A stretch of DNA of 64,000 bases from Solirubrobacteraceae bacterium (GCA_023230855.1 JALNWQ010000013.1:53278-117277), one strand, 5' to 3'; positions 34,640-42,110 are shown, numbered from the stretch's first letter. Numbers and translations: made by a program. Notes: a model not told the origin generated them from the letters alone.

Positions 34640-35253
34640 GCGTCACCTACCGGGTGTACCACGGCAAGCGGCTGTCCCGCGAGTGGGACATCGTGCTGCG
34701 TGCCGCCGACAGGGCCGGGGTGCGGTTCACCGTCACGTCCGGGCACCGCACGTTCGGCCAACAGGCCGCGCTCTACAGCGCCTACCGCGCCGGCCGGGGC
34801 AACCTCGCCGCGGTGCCGTCGCACAACGCGCCGCACATCCGCACGGGCCGGATCGACCATGCCGTCGACGTCAACGCGCTCGACGGTGGCGCACGTCGCC
34901 TCGCGGACTGGCTCAAGCGCCAGGGCGGCGTCGTGTCGTTCCCGGTGCCCGGCGAGCCGTGGCACCTCGAGATGCCCGCCTCGTCGCTGCGCAAGCTCGC
35001 CGCGAAGCTCGGCCTGCCGCCGCTCACCCGTGCGGAGAAGGAGCACGCCGCCAACCTCCTCGCCCGGCGCCGCACCGCCCGCCGTCACGGCGGGTGGCGC
35101 AAGGTCGCCGCGCTGCACAACCGGTCGGCGACCCGCTCGAAGCGCTGGATCGCCGAGCGCATCCGCTACCTCCGCGAGCTGCGCAACCCGAACGCCCGCC
35201 AGCGCGCTCGGCTGCGCTACCTCCGCGACGTGTACCACGGCCGCCTCACCTGA
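34636..35253 (+). CDS. endolysin: M15-type D-Ala peptidase with C-terminal wall-binding-like domain
   Basis: 205 residues. TSGHRTFGQQAALY, APHIRTGRIDHAVDVN and GEPWHLEMP form the M15 (VanY/ply-type) zinc-peptidase site; likely ligands are H67 or H74, D78 and H110. Residues 130-202 (LTRAEKEHAANLLARRR onward) form a basic helical domain that is also present at the C-terminus of the lysozyme at 35575. It cleaves peptide cross-bridges at lysis. Confidence 0.82.
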   Translation: MSVTYRVYHGKRLSREWDIVLRAADRAGVRFTVTSGHRTFGQQAALYSAYRAGRGNLAAVPSHNAPHIRTGRIDHAVDVNALDGGARRLADWLKRQGGVVSFPVPGEPWHLEMPASSLRKLAAKLGLPPLTRAEKEHAANLLARRRTARRHGGWRKVAALHNRSATRSKRWIAERIRYLRELRNPNARQRARLRYLRDVYHGRLT

Positions 35254-35266
35254 ACCCGGAGCCCCC

Positions 35267-35578
35267 ATGAGCACCAACGCCACCACCGACAGCGTCCTCC
35301 TCGACGCGCAGCCCGCCCCGCCCCGCGTCCCGTGGGGCCTCTCCACCCTCCTCGGCCTCCTCGGGGCGCTCGGCGTCATCGCCGGCGCGATCGACGCCAA
35401 CGACACCGTCACCGTCGTCTCCGGCGTCGGGGCGCTCGCGTCGATGCTCGGCCGGCAGGCCCAGGCGATCGCGCTCGGCGCGCAGCATGCCGCCCAGGCC
35501 GCGAAGCCGTGGGTCGACGCGCTCGCCGACGCCGACCTCGAGCCCGACGACCACGACCCGCGAGACCTGACGGCATGA
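35267..35578 (+). CDS. holin (putative)
   Basis: 103 residues from ATG 35267. Two hydrophobic segments, LSTLLGLLGALGVIAGAI and VTVVSGVGALASMLG, are separated by a short polar turn, with an acidic C-terminal tail. That is a class II-like holin layout. It lies between two cell-wall hydrolases and overlaps the second by 4 bp. Confidence 0.75.
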   Translation: MSTNATTDSVLLDAQPAPPRVPWGLSTLLGLLGALGVIAGAIDANDTVTVVSGVGALASMLGRQAQAIALGAQHAAQAAKPWVDALADADLEPDDHDPRDLTA

Positions 35579-36324
35579 GGATCTCCCAGCGCGGCCTCGA
35601 CCTCATCGTCGAGTTCGAGGGGTTCCCGGCCAACGGCGCGCCGTACCGTGACCCCGTCGGCATCTGGACGATCGGCTTCGGCACGACCCGGATCAACGGT
35701 CGGGCCGTCACGTCGTCGACGCCACGCCTGAAGAAGTCCGCGGCGCTCGCGCTGCTGCGCCGCCAGCTCGACGAGCGGTACGAGCCGCCGGTCCGGTCGG
35801 TCGCCAAGCGCCTCGGCCTCAACCAGCACGAGTACGACGCGCTCGTGTCGTTCGCGTACAACCTCGGGCCCGGGGCGGTCGAGGGCGTCCGCGGGTTCGA
35901 GACGATGGGTCGCGCGCTCTCGTCCGGCAGCCGCCGGCGGATCGCGGACGCGTTCCTCCTCTACGACAAGGCCGGCGGGCGTGCGCTTGCGGGCCTGACG
36001 CGCCGCCGCCGCGCGGAGCGCGAGCTGTTCCTCACGCCCACGCCGGCGACGACGGCGGGGGAGGCCGACCCGCGGTACCGGCTCCTCACCGACGGCGAGC
36101 GCAAGCACGTCAACGAGCTGCTCCGCCGGCGACGCGTGAAGTACCGCAACGGCGGCCGGTGGGCCCGGGTCCCGTGGCATCACGCCCGCGCGATCGCTGC
36201 ATCGGCATGGCTCGCCGCCCGCCTCGCCACGATCGCGGTCGGTCAAGGCCCCAACGGCAACCGCGCCAAGCGCCGCGCCTACCTGCGCCTGGTCCTGCGC
36301 TCCGGCTCGATGCAGCGCCCGTGA
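35575..36324 (+). CDS. endolysin: GH24 lysozyme with C-terminal wall-binding-like domain
   Basis: 249 residues from ATG 35575. EFEGFPANGAPYRDPVGIWT carries the T4-lysozyme-type catalytic set E15, D26 and T32. NQHEYDALVSFAYNLGPG completes the family core, which ends near residue 155. Residues 171-243 repeat the basic domain of the M15 lysin (LTDGERKHVNELLRRRR). It cleaves the glycan strands. Confidence 0.9.
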   Translation: MRISQRGLDLIVEFEGFPANGAPYRDPVGIWTIGFGTTRINGRAVTSSTPRLKKSAALALLRRQLDERYEPPVRSVAKRLGLNQHEYDALVSFAYNLGPGAVEGVRGFETMGRALSSGSRRRIADAFLLYDKAGGRALAGLTRRRRAERELFLTPTPATTAGEADPRYRLLTDGERKHVNELLRRRRVKYRNGGRWARVPWHHARAIAASAWLAARLATIAVGQGPNGNRAKRRAYLRLVLRSGSMQRP

Positions 36325-36325
36325 C

Positions 36326-36553
36326 TCAGAGGTAGCGCATGGCGTCCTCGACGCTGCCTGCGTCGTAGTTGTTTCCCGACCGACCGGGCGCTAGGACCGA
36401 GAAGCCGAATCCGTCCGGTTCGTTCGTGGGGTCCGGCGCGAACTGGATCGTGTTTCCGCCTCGACGAACCGAGATCCCGTCGTCCGTGTCGGTCACGACC
36501 GCGTCTGGCGGCGCAGCGCTGCGGACGCGTGAGCGGAGTTCGCTGAGCTTCAT
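36326..36553 (-). CDS. small inverted protein, unknown (moron)
   Basis: 75 residues from ATG 36551-36553, mostly beta (GISVRRGGNTIQFAPD). It is convergent with the lysozyme gene. TAGGCT lies 6 nt upstream of the ATG, so transcription probably starts at or near the start codon (leaderless). Expression in the lysogen is likely; function unknown. Confidence 0.55.
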   Translation of the reverse strand: MKLSELRSRVRSAAPPDAVVTDTDDGISVRRGGNTIQFAPDPTNEPDGFGFSVLAPGRSGNNYDAGSVEDAMRYL

Positions 36554-36611
36554 CGCGGAAGCCTATCCGCCCCGATCCCCCGGGACCAGGGCGTCAGGCG
36601 GCGACGAGCTG

Positions 36612-36827
36612 GTGCACGGCGCCGCGTTCGGCTTCGTCGAGGTCGCCGTCGCCGTCGCGGCGCTCATCGTCGGCATTCCCGCCGCGGTCGTGTCCGCGTT
36701 CACGCCCCGCTTCGACGCGCAGCTCGTGCTCGACGACAACGACCCGCCGCACGGCGACACCGGCCCGGACCCCGAGGACGAGTGCAGCGGGTCGGTTGTC
36801 TCACCGACTCACGGACCGCGAGCGTGA
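36612..36827 (+). CDS. possible small membrane protein
   Basis: 71 residues from GTG 36612. One clear transmembrane segment (FGFVEVAVAVAALIVGIPAA) is followed by an acidic tail. No ribosome binding site is obvious and the start is uncertain. It ends inside the -35 region of the next gene's promoter. Confidence 0.4.
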   Translation: MHGAAFGFVEVAVAVAALIVGIPAAVVSAFTPRFDAQLVLDDNDPPHGDTGPDPEDECSGSVVSPTHGPRA

Positions 36828-36857
36828 TTGGCCCTACGCCCACGCGCCGCGTAGGAT
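36828..36857 (+). promoter_or_regulatory. promoter of the PIN cassette
   Basis: TTGGCC (36828-36833), an 18-bp spacer, then TAGGAT (36852-36857). The ATG of the first cassette gene is 8 nt further on, so the transcript is expected to be leaderless. Confidence 0.6.
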
Positions 36858-36865
36858 GCGCAGCG

Positions 36866-37669
36866 ATGATCGATCTCGGTAAGCCCCGCGCAGCCCGGAT
36901 CGTGCTTGAGTATCCGGGCGGAGCACGAGACTCGGGTAAGGACGAGAGGTTCATCGAGGCAGTGCGGGGGACGTTCCCGCACCAGCTTCAGCGGCAACTT
37001 CTGCCGACCGACGCCCCTCCGAACTTGGTTCACTTGGCTCTCGCGAGCACGGCGAGTCAAGTGTCCGTCTCCGCAACAGCGGTCGAGCTCAACGTACAGT
37101 TCTTCGGCGATTTTCGGGCTGGACAAGTGAAAGCCCTAGCCTATCTTCGGGAGAAGGCGCAAGCTCTCTTTGCCGGAGCGAGTTCGACCTACGGGACGCC
37201 CGTTTCGATCGGCATTGTTAAGAACATATCTTTCGAGACGCGGCTGGACGATGAATCGAGCGCGACTGCCCTACTTGCGGACCACCACGTTCGGTATGGA
37301 GTGCCTGCGCACATGGTTCAAGAAGGGGGCACCCGGGTTGCTTTGAAGGTCCCGCCGCGCCACTTTGTGACTCTGGGCGCAGAGGTGTACGAGATACGAA
37401 ATATGGACCGTCCTCTAATTCCAGGGGTCCCCGTGACTCTCTATCCATGGCAGGCTAACGTCGCGGAACGAGGCATTGAGGTCTCCGTCGACGTTAACTC
37501 GCGGTACGCTTCGTATCTGGCCCGTGACCTCGTCGTAGCAGACGGCGAAACGCTGGAGTCGACCTTCCGCCTACTCGAGTTCATCGCAAGTGACGTCGCA
37601 CCCCAGTTTGCTGGCCAGGGCACCATCGACTATAAGCGAGTCGCTGAGGAGGCCTGTAGGTATGAGTAG
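36866..37669 (+). CDS. unknown protein, first gene of a three-gene PIN cassette
   Basis: 267 residues from ATG 36866. No catalytic motif is evident. The middle has alternating beta strands and helices (QVSVSATAVELNVQFFGDF; KALAYLREKAQALF), and the C-terminus is helical. Some features recall the sporadic TIGR04255 group, but only weakly. The cassette is clearly less G+C-rich than the rest of the phage, with T- and A-ending codons, so it was acquired separately. It overlaps the next gene by 8 bp. Confidence 0.65.
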   Translation: MIDLGKPRAARIVLEYPGGARDSGKDERFIEAVRGTFPHQLQRQLLPTDAPPNLVHLALASTASQVSVSATAVELNVQFFGDFRAGQVKALAYLREKAQALFAGASSTYGTPVSIGIVKNISFETRLDDESSATALLADHHVRYGVPAHMVQEGGTRVALKVPPRHFVTLGAEVYEIRNMDRPLIPGVPVTLYPWQANVAERGIEVSVDVNSRYASYLARDLVVADGETLESTFRLLEFIASDVAPQFAGQGTIDYKRVAEEACRYE

Positions 37670-37973
37670 TGTTCTTGCCGGTCGGACGACTGAGTCTTGG
37701 CGACCTGCTCACACAGGGATCGCTCGGACGACGGCCGTCTCTGCAGCGGTGTTCTTCGCGCCGCTCGCGGCCACTTGGTCGTCTCCGTCCACGAGCGCAC
37801 AGTCTTTTCGCAACGTGGACTGGCGTCAAGCACTGCAGCAACATCGCGGAGCCTCTAGCTTGGAGCGGCTCAGCGCCACGGAACTCGACAGCTTGCTGGA
37901 TCTCTTCGAGGGAGCAGCTCCGAGTCCGATAACTGCAGCGAGCATTCAAGAGCTAAGAGGCGAATGGGGATAG
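37662..37973 (+). CDS. unknown small protein, second gene of the PIN cassette (possible antitoxin or anchor)
   Basis: 103 residues from ATG 37662. A hydrophobic stretch (TTAVSAAVFFAPLAATW) lies near the N-terminus and a helical C-terminus follows (LERLSATELDSLLDLFEGA). It overlaps the PIN gene by 10 bp, an arrangement typical of antitoxin-toxin pairs, but it does not look like a VapB DNA-binding protein. It might instead be a membrane anchor for the PIN protein. Confidence 0.55.
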   Translation: MSSVLAGRTTESWRPAHTGIARTTAVSAAVFFAPLAATWSSPSTSAQSFRNVDWRQALQQHRGASSLERLSATELDSLLDLFEGAAPSPITAASIQELRGEWG

Positions 37974-38371
37974 TTCTTCTGGATTCGTGCGTGATCGCCG
38001 CGTTCACGAACCCCCAGGACGCGATGCACAGTGCGGTCGGGCCAGTCGTTCGCGCCGCGATTCATCGGTATCGGCGGGTCGTTGTTTCGTCGATTAGCTT
38101 CGCTGAGCTAAGGGTGGGCGTGTTGATGGGGCACCGCGATGAGGAGGTCCAAGACGCGTTCTTCGCCCAGTTTGTCAGCTCCATCGTCCCCATCACAACC
38201 GACGTAGCTAAGCGAGCTGCGGAGCTCAGGGCGAGCTTCAATCTCAAACTCCCAGACGCCCTGATTCTCGCTACGGCGGAGCTGTCTGCCGATCACGCTG
38301 TCACGACCGATAGCGATTTTCGCTGCCCAGCTGCGCGTTGCACTGTCGATATCGTGACGGCTAAGGCGTAA
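37964..38371 (+). CDS. PIN-domain ribonuclease (VapC-like)
   Basis: 135 residues. Catalytic acidic residues appear intact: D7 in VLLDSCVIAAF, E48 in SISFAELRVGV, D98 in LKLPDALILATA and D116/D118 in VTTDSDF. The order and spacing match VapC-type PIN nucleases, which cleave RNA in a magnesium-dependent way. It is the last gene of the cassette and is followed by a terminator at 38401. Confidence 0.85.
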   Translation: MGIVLLDSCVIAAFTNPQDAMHSAVGPVVRAAIHRYRRVVVSSISFAELRVGVLMGHRDEEVQDAFFAQFVSSIVPITTDVAKRAAELRASFNLKLPDALILATAELSADHAVTTDSDFRCPAARCTVDIVTAKA

Positions 38372-38400
38372 CGAAAGCGACCGTCACCCGCTACCTCTGA

Positions 38401-38424
38401 CGCCCCCGGCCACCGCCGGGGGCG
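38401..38424 (+). terminator. terminator after the PIN cassette
   Basis: A 10-bp perfect stem (38401-38410 with 38415-38424) with a 4-nt loop, followed by GCGTCGTTTC. The T run is short, but the very stable stem 30 bp after the PIN stop fits an actinobacterial intrinsic terminator. Confidence 0.7.
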
Positions 38425-38483
38425 GCGTCGTTTCGGGCAGGTGATGTCCCGGACGCGTCCTGCACCACGGCCATGATCTGCTC

Positions 38484-39164
38484 ATGGCCGATGATGCTGC
38501 CGCCCACTACCGTCGCATCCAGCGTGCGCAACTCGAACGGGCCGGCGAGGAGCTCCGTCGCTCTCTGCGCATCACGCGCGCCGATCCGCTCGAGGAGCTC
38601 AAGCGCGCGTTCGAGGGCTCGCGAGTAGGTGGGGCGTTGTCGGCCGATCAGCGTGCCGCATTCGAGGCGGCGCTTCAATCGAAGTCGGGTACGTTCGAGG
38701 CGGCGATGCGCGCGAATCGTGAGCAGCTCGCCCGAGTGCTGGATGAGTCCCGGCGGCCCTGGCTGGCGGCGCTCCGGACGATGGTCGAGCAGGCGGAGCG
38801 GGACCGTGCTCGTCTGGTGAAGGCCGCCCAGTCCGTGTCGATGCTTGGCCCGTTGCGGGCCGCGGGTGGCGCTGTGGCCACGGTCGAAGTCCACGACCTG
38901 TCGGAAGCCCCCGCGGTGGTGGACGCCGCTCACGAGCTGGGGGTCTCCGCGGAGCGCCTGGCTCGGCTCTACGCGATCGCGTACGGCATCGCGATGCCGA
39001 TCCTGCAGGTCGCCAGAGCCAAGGCCGCCCAGGTCAACCCGCACTTCGCCGCCGCGTTCATGGTGCACCTCTCGGATGAAGGAAACGCCGACCTCGCGAT
39101 CGCCTGTTGCCTTGTCCTCGGCTTCCTGACGATGGGCCAGAAGGACCACGACCCGGCAGGTTGA
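38484..39164 (+). CDS. unknown helical protein with a C-terminal hydrophobic region
   Basis: 226 residues. The first 130 are charged helices (RIQRAQLERAGEELRRSLRI). Hydrophobic stretches follow (RLYAIAYGIAMPIL and LAIACCLVLGFLTMG). CATGAT lies 6 nt before the ATG, so it is probably transcribed on its own as a leaderless message. The layout resembles membrane-associated superinfection-exclusion proteins, but no family is recognised. Confidence 0.5.
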   Translation: MADDAAAHYRRIQRAQLERAGEELRRSLRITRADPLEELKRAFEGSRVGGALSADQRAAFEAALQSKSGTFEAAMRANREQLARVLDESRRPWLAALRTMVEQAERDRARLVKAAQSVSMLGPLRAAGGAVATVEVHDLSEAPAVVDAAHELGVSAERLARLYAIAYGIAMPILQVARAKAAQVNPHFAAAFMVHLSDEGNADLAIACCLVLGFLTMGQKDHDPAG

Positions 39165-39377
39165 CCGCGTTATCCAGGGCGAACGTGTGTTCGTGTTCGT
39201 TCCGCCGCGCGACGTGGGAGATTGGGGTCCTCGTCGCGCCGCCCCCGGACCGGTTCCGGTGGCGGCTCGTGGCCCGGCGGCGAGGTCATCCCGGCGGGGT
39301 GGCGACGGAGGCCACGGCAGGACGGGAGACAGACGTTGTCACCGACCAACACGGGTACCGGCGGCCCTGACAGCCGG

Positions 39378-39566
39378 GTGGGAGTGGAGATCGCGATCGT
39401 GTCGCGGGAGGCCGAGCGTGCCGTCCTGAACGCCATGCTCGTCGCCGGTCGCCGCGAGCGACGCCGTCAGCGCCTGGCGCTCGCAGGGGTGCCGGCGCGG
39501 CGCGTCGACGACGTGCTCGAGGTCGTCGAACGGATGACCCGAACGCCATCGCCGCCGGGGCGCTGA
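39378..39566 (+). CDS. possible small basic protein
   Basis: 62 residues from GTG 39378 (GTG 39384 is an alternative). EAERAVLNAMLVAGRRERRR and VDDVLEVVERM form plausible helices. Start and reality are uncertain. The stretch 39165-39377 before it holds no convincing gene on either strand. Confidence 0.35.
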   Translation: MGVEIAIVSREAERAVLNAMLVAGRRERRRQRLALAGVPARRVDDVLEVVERMTRTPSPPGR

Positions 39567-39701
39567 GGGCCGGATGGCGTTTGGGCGCAACTGCCGGACG
39601 ATTCTTCGACAGGCCGGAATCCCAATGGTGCAGGGCGATTCGTGCGCCTTGCGGCAGGCCGCGCGGCCGAGTGTCCGATCTGGATCGGCATCGTTGAACG
39701 T

Positions 39702-39965
39702 ATGGCAACCATCTACTCCCAGCGTGCCGAGGCGTTCCGCGAGGCGCACTCGGGCGACCCGCATCACTGGTTCACGGCGATGGGGCTGGCGGCCGCTATG
39801 GCCGCGTCGCCCCACCCCAGCGGCACGCTCGTGAGGGAGGCCCGGCGAATCTTGAATGTGTGGGAGAAATCCGGCCTGGTCGGCAAGAGCCGCCACCACC
39901 AGCCGGTCCGGTGGTTCTTCAGGGCGGCTGAGCCGGACGACGACGAGCTCGGTGGGCTGCTCTAG
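39702..39965 (+). CDS. small winged-helix-like protein
   Basis: 87 residues from ATG 39702 (MATIYSQRAEAFREAHSG). REARRILNVWEKSGLVGK, with RWFFRAAEP after it, looks like the recognition helix and wing of a small winged-helix protein. GTG 39642, preceded by CAGGGCGATTC, would add 20 residues. It converges with the secreted protein, overlapping by 4 bp. It may be a regulator in the lysogen. Confidence 0.5.
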   Translation: MATIYSQRAEAFREAHSGDPHHWFTAMGLAAAMAASPHPSGTLVREARRILNVWEKSGLVGKSRHHQPVRWFFRAAEPDDDELGGLL

Positions 39966-40372
39966 AGCGGCAGGCCTTCGTCGTCGAAGTTGCGGCAGGC
40001 GGGGGCCATCTCGCTCCAGATGCGGCGGGGGAGGCGGGCGGGGCGGGCGCACTGCGACGCCGAGCCGGCCCGCTTCCATCGCTTGCCGGTGCGCTTGAGG
40101 TAGACGGCGATCTCCCACGTCGGCTGTCGGTCGGCGGCCCGGATGCACGACTTGCGGACCGGGAATCGGAGCGACCATGCGGCCCATCGCGAGTTGCGGG
40201 TGGAGACCCGGACCCGGATGCACGACGCGGGGACCTTCGAGGCCTTCGCGATCGCGGCACGCTCGGCCTTCGTGGCGGAGCGCGCTGCGGTTCCGGTCGC
40301 CGGCGCCGCGAGCAGCGCGACGGTGGCCAGCGCGGCGAGGAAGGAGGTGGGGAGCGCGAAACGGCGGATCAT
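39962..40372 (-). CDS. secreted basic protein (last gene of the repressor operon)
   Basis: 136 residues with a clear signal peptide (FLAALATVALLAAPATGTAA, cleavage near residue 30). The mature part is Arg/Lys-rich and has four Cys residues (SCIRVRV, SCIRAAD, SQCARPA, APACRNF), likely two disulfides. GGAGG precedes the ATG at good spacing. It is the end of a four-gene minus-strand unit that starts with the repressor, so it is probably made in the lysogen. Confidence 0.65.
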   Translation of the reverse strand: MIRRFALPTSFLAALATVALLAAPATGTAARSATKAERAAIAKASKVPASCIRVRVSTRNSRWAAWSLRFPVRKSCIRAADRQPTWEIAVYLKRTGKRWKRAGSASQCARPARLPRRIWSEMAPACRNFDDEGLPL

Positions 40373-40387
40373 CGTGGCCTCCGGGTT

Positions 40388-40834
40388 CTACTTGAGCGTG
40401 GTGCGGGCGACGCGCAGGTACTGACGCTCGACGGACTCCGTCACGCCGTGCGTGCGCGAGAACGTGAGCGTGTACCGGCCGACGGTCCGCGCGCCCTTGC
40501 CCTTCGCGTCGCTCGCCGTCGGGTACGAGGTGACGCTGACCTGGTCGGTGACGATCCGCCCGGTGCATCCCATGTCGGCGCAGACCTCCTGCCGGGTGCG
40601 TGGGTCGTCGATCTTCAGGCCGGCTTCCTTGAACGCGTAGAGCGCCTCGCGGATCTTGCTGATGTCCGCGGGAACGAGCGCGGCCGCGTCGCCGCCGGGC
40701 GGCGCGCCCGTCGTCACGGCGGGGGCGGTGGCCGCAGCAGGCTCCGGGTTCGGCTCGTCGTCGCCGCAGCCGGCGATGGCCAGCGCGACCGCGACGGCCG
40801 CGGCGGAGAGGGCTGAGCGGCTACCGAGGTTCAT
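40388..40834 (-). CDS. lipoprotein in the repressor operon
   Basis: 148 residues from ATG 40832-40834. Signal sequence AAAVAVALAIAGCGDDEP ends in a lipobox, with lipidation expected on the Cys of AGC. An Ala/Pro-rich linker follows, then a globular part containing VCADMGCTG. Prophage lipoproteins co-expressed with the repressor often block DNA entry of related phages; that role is inferred only from context. It overlaps its upstream neighbour by 14 bp. Confidence 0.65.
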   Translation of the reverse strand: MNLGSRSALSAAAVAVALAIAGCGDDEPNPEPAAATAPAVTTGAPPGGDAAALVPADISKIREALYAFKEAGLKIDDPRTRQEVCADMGCTGRIVTDQVSVTSYPTASDAKGKGARTVGRYTLTFSRTHGVTESVERQYLRVARTTLK

Positions 40835-41234
40835 CGTCGTTCTCCTGCGCGGGCTGTTCGGCGAGGCGCGCCGCGGACCACTCGGACCACGGTTCGGGTT
40901 CCCCGAGCGGCTGCTCGGTCTTGTAGATGCCGATTGGGCTGCAGGTGCAGCCTGTCGGGTTGGTGCAGTCGGCTGGCGGGGCGACGTCGGGGAACGTCGG
41001 GTCATGGGGGAGGTACCAGTAGCCGTCGTCGAGCGCGTCACAGGCGGGGCAGCATCCGATGCTGGACCAGTACACGGCCTTGATGTCGGGCCCGGACCAG
41101 TCGGCGCGGGTGATGCTCTCGGGATCAGGCGACGGGCGCTTGCGTGCCGGCGGCTTCGACGGGGAGACCGCCGCTTTCGCCTTCCGCTTCGCGGCACGCT
41201 CGAGCTGCTTGGCCGTTCGGTCGAGCCATCCCAT
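40821..41234 (-). CDS. Cys-rich protein with a MuF-like C-terminal motif
   Basis: 137 residues from ATG 41232-41234, two bases after the repressor stop. A basic Lys/Arg-rich N-terminus is followed by GCCPACDALDDGYWYLP and PPADCTNPTGCTCSP. This C-x2-C-x2-D...P-P...C...C pattern resembles the terminal module of MuF-type head proteins, including the one fused to this phage's own portal. A structural decoy or interfering protein is one idea; function unknown. Confidence 0.5.
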   Translation of the reverse strand: MGWLDRTAKQLERAAKRKAKAAVSPSKPPARKRPSPDPESITRADWSGPDIKAVYWSSIGCCPACDALDDGYWYLPHDPTFPDVAPPADCTNPTGCTCSPIGIYKTEQPLGEPEPWSEWSAARLAEQPAQENDDEPR

Positions 41235-41236
41235 CG

Positions 41237-41653
41237 TCACGTCTCGCGGTTGACCTCGTCGGCGATCTCGCGCAGTCGGTCGACGGCATCGTCGCGCTGG
41301 CGGTCGGTCTCGCGGATCCATCGCTCGACGACGTCGAGGCGTCCAGCGAGCGCGTCGAACTCCTCACGCGTGGGGTCTCCGTCGGAGCGCCGCGCGGCCA
41401 TCTGGCCATGCCCGGACAGCAACCACGGGTGCCGGATGTCGAGCGCGTCGGCGAGCAGCGCCACGTACTTGCTTCGCGGCGCCTCCTCGAGCTTCAGCCA
41501 GCGGCTGATCAGCTCGGGTCGCGAGCCGATGAGGTCGGCGACCTGGACGTGCGTGAGCCCGCTCGCCTCTAGGGCGTCCCTCAACCGCTCCCCGAAACCA
41601 CCGGCCACGATCCGGCAGTCTGGCGCGTTTCTCGGTGATGGTGGGGACCGCAC
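41237..41653 (-). CDS. XRE-family repressor (CI-like)
   Basis: 138 residues from GTG 41651-41653; GTG 41606-41608 is an equally plausible start. FGERLRDALEASGLTHVQVA and IGSRPELISRWLKL form an XRE helix-turn-helix. The C-terminal half is a charged coiled coil (VVERWIRETDRQRDDAVDRL) that probably mediates dimerisation, and there is no S24 peptidase domain. It diverges from the early operon across the operator region 41654-41717. Confidence 0.75.
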   Translation of the reverse strand: MRSPPSPRNAPDCRIVAGGFGERLRDALEASGLTHVQVADLIGSRPELISRWLKLEEAPRSKYVALLADALDIRHPWLLSGHGQMAARRSDGDPTREEFDALAGRLDVVERWIRETDRQRDDAVDRLREIADEVNRET

Positions 41654-41717
41654 GGAATCTTGCGAATCTCATGCGATACGCTTGACATGCGAAACGCAAG
41701 CGGATAGCTTGCGTTTC
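41654..41717. promoter_or_regulatory. immunity switch: divergent promoters and operators
   Basis: Rightward promoter TTGACA (41682-41687), 17-bp spacer, TAGCTT (41705-41710); the early ATG is at 41718, so the early mRNA is leaderless. A perfect 11-bp inverted repeat, GAAACGCAAGC (41691-41701) with GCTTGCGTTTC (41707-41717), covers the -10 and start point. CATGCGATACGC (41670-41681) and CATGCGAAACGC (41686-41697) are near-identical direct repeats. A leftward -10 may be TATCGC on the minus strand (41673-41678). Confidence 0.75.
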
Positions 41718-41894
41718 ATGGAGAACGACAAGCCCTTGACGCGCTTCACGGTGCCGCTCGATCCCGACGACTACGCCGAGCTCGAGCGACGCGCCGCCGA
41801 GGAGCGCATCCCGAAGACCGCGCACGTCCGCCGCCTCATCGCCGCCGACGCGCGCCAGCACCCCGCCCACACCGACCTGCCGCTCGCGGCATGA
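41718..41894 (+). CDS. ribbon-helix-helix (Arc/CopG-like) early regulator
   Basis: 58 residues. TRFTVPLDPDDYAELERRAA, then RIPKTAHVRRLIAADA, is a standard ribbon-helix-helix. As the first gene opposite the repressor it takes the place of Cro. The start codon directly follows the operator dyad. Confidence 0.75.
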   Translation: MENDKPLTRFTVPLDPDDYAELERRAAEERIPKTAHVRRLIAADARQHPAHTDLPLAA

Positions 41895-42082
41895 CCGCCC
41901 CGTCCGTCCGGGTCGCCCGCGAACGCGAGGCGCTCCGCGACCTGAGCTACCGCCACATGCGCGGCGAGCCGATCGCGCACTCCGCGATCGCCCGCCAGGC
42001 CGCCCGCGTCACGCACGCGAAGCGGATGCACCACCTGTCCACGAAGAGCGACGGCCGCCCGGTGCAACGGGCGGCCGCCTGA
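41891..42082 (+). CDS. small early protein, unknown
   Basis: 63 basic residues (MTAPSVRVAREREALRDLSY), coupled to the ribbon-helix-helix gene by a 4-bp overlap. No domain recognised. Confidence 0.5.
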   Translation: MTAPSVRVAREREALRDLSYRHMRGEPIAHSAIARQAARVTHAKRMHHLSTKSDGRPVQRAAA

Positions 42083-42110
42083 GCGCTCCCCCTAACCAGA
42101 GGAACAACGC

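Noticed and set aside
36563..36760. Minus-strand 65-codon frame
   Set aside because: Ser/Thr/Ala low-complexity shadow of the plus-strand transmembrane segment at 36612-36827.
39165..39377. Possible minus-strand gene opposite this stretch
   Set aside because: The frame is Arg/Pro-rich with no ribosome binding site or family motif; no credible gene seen.
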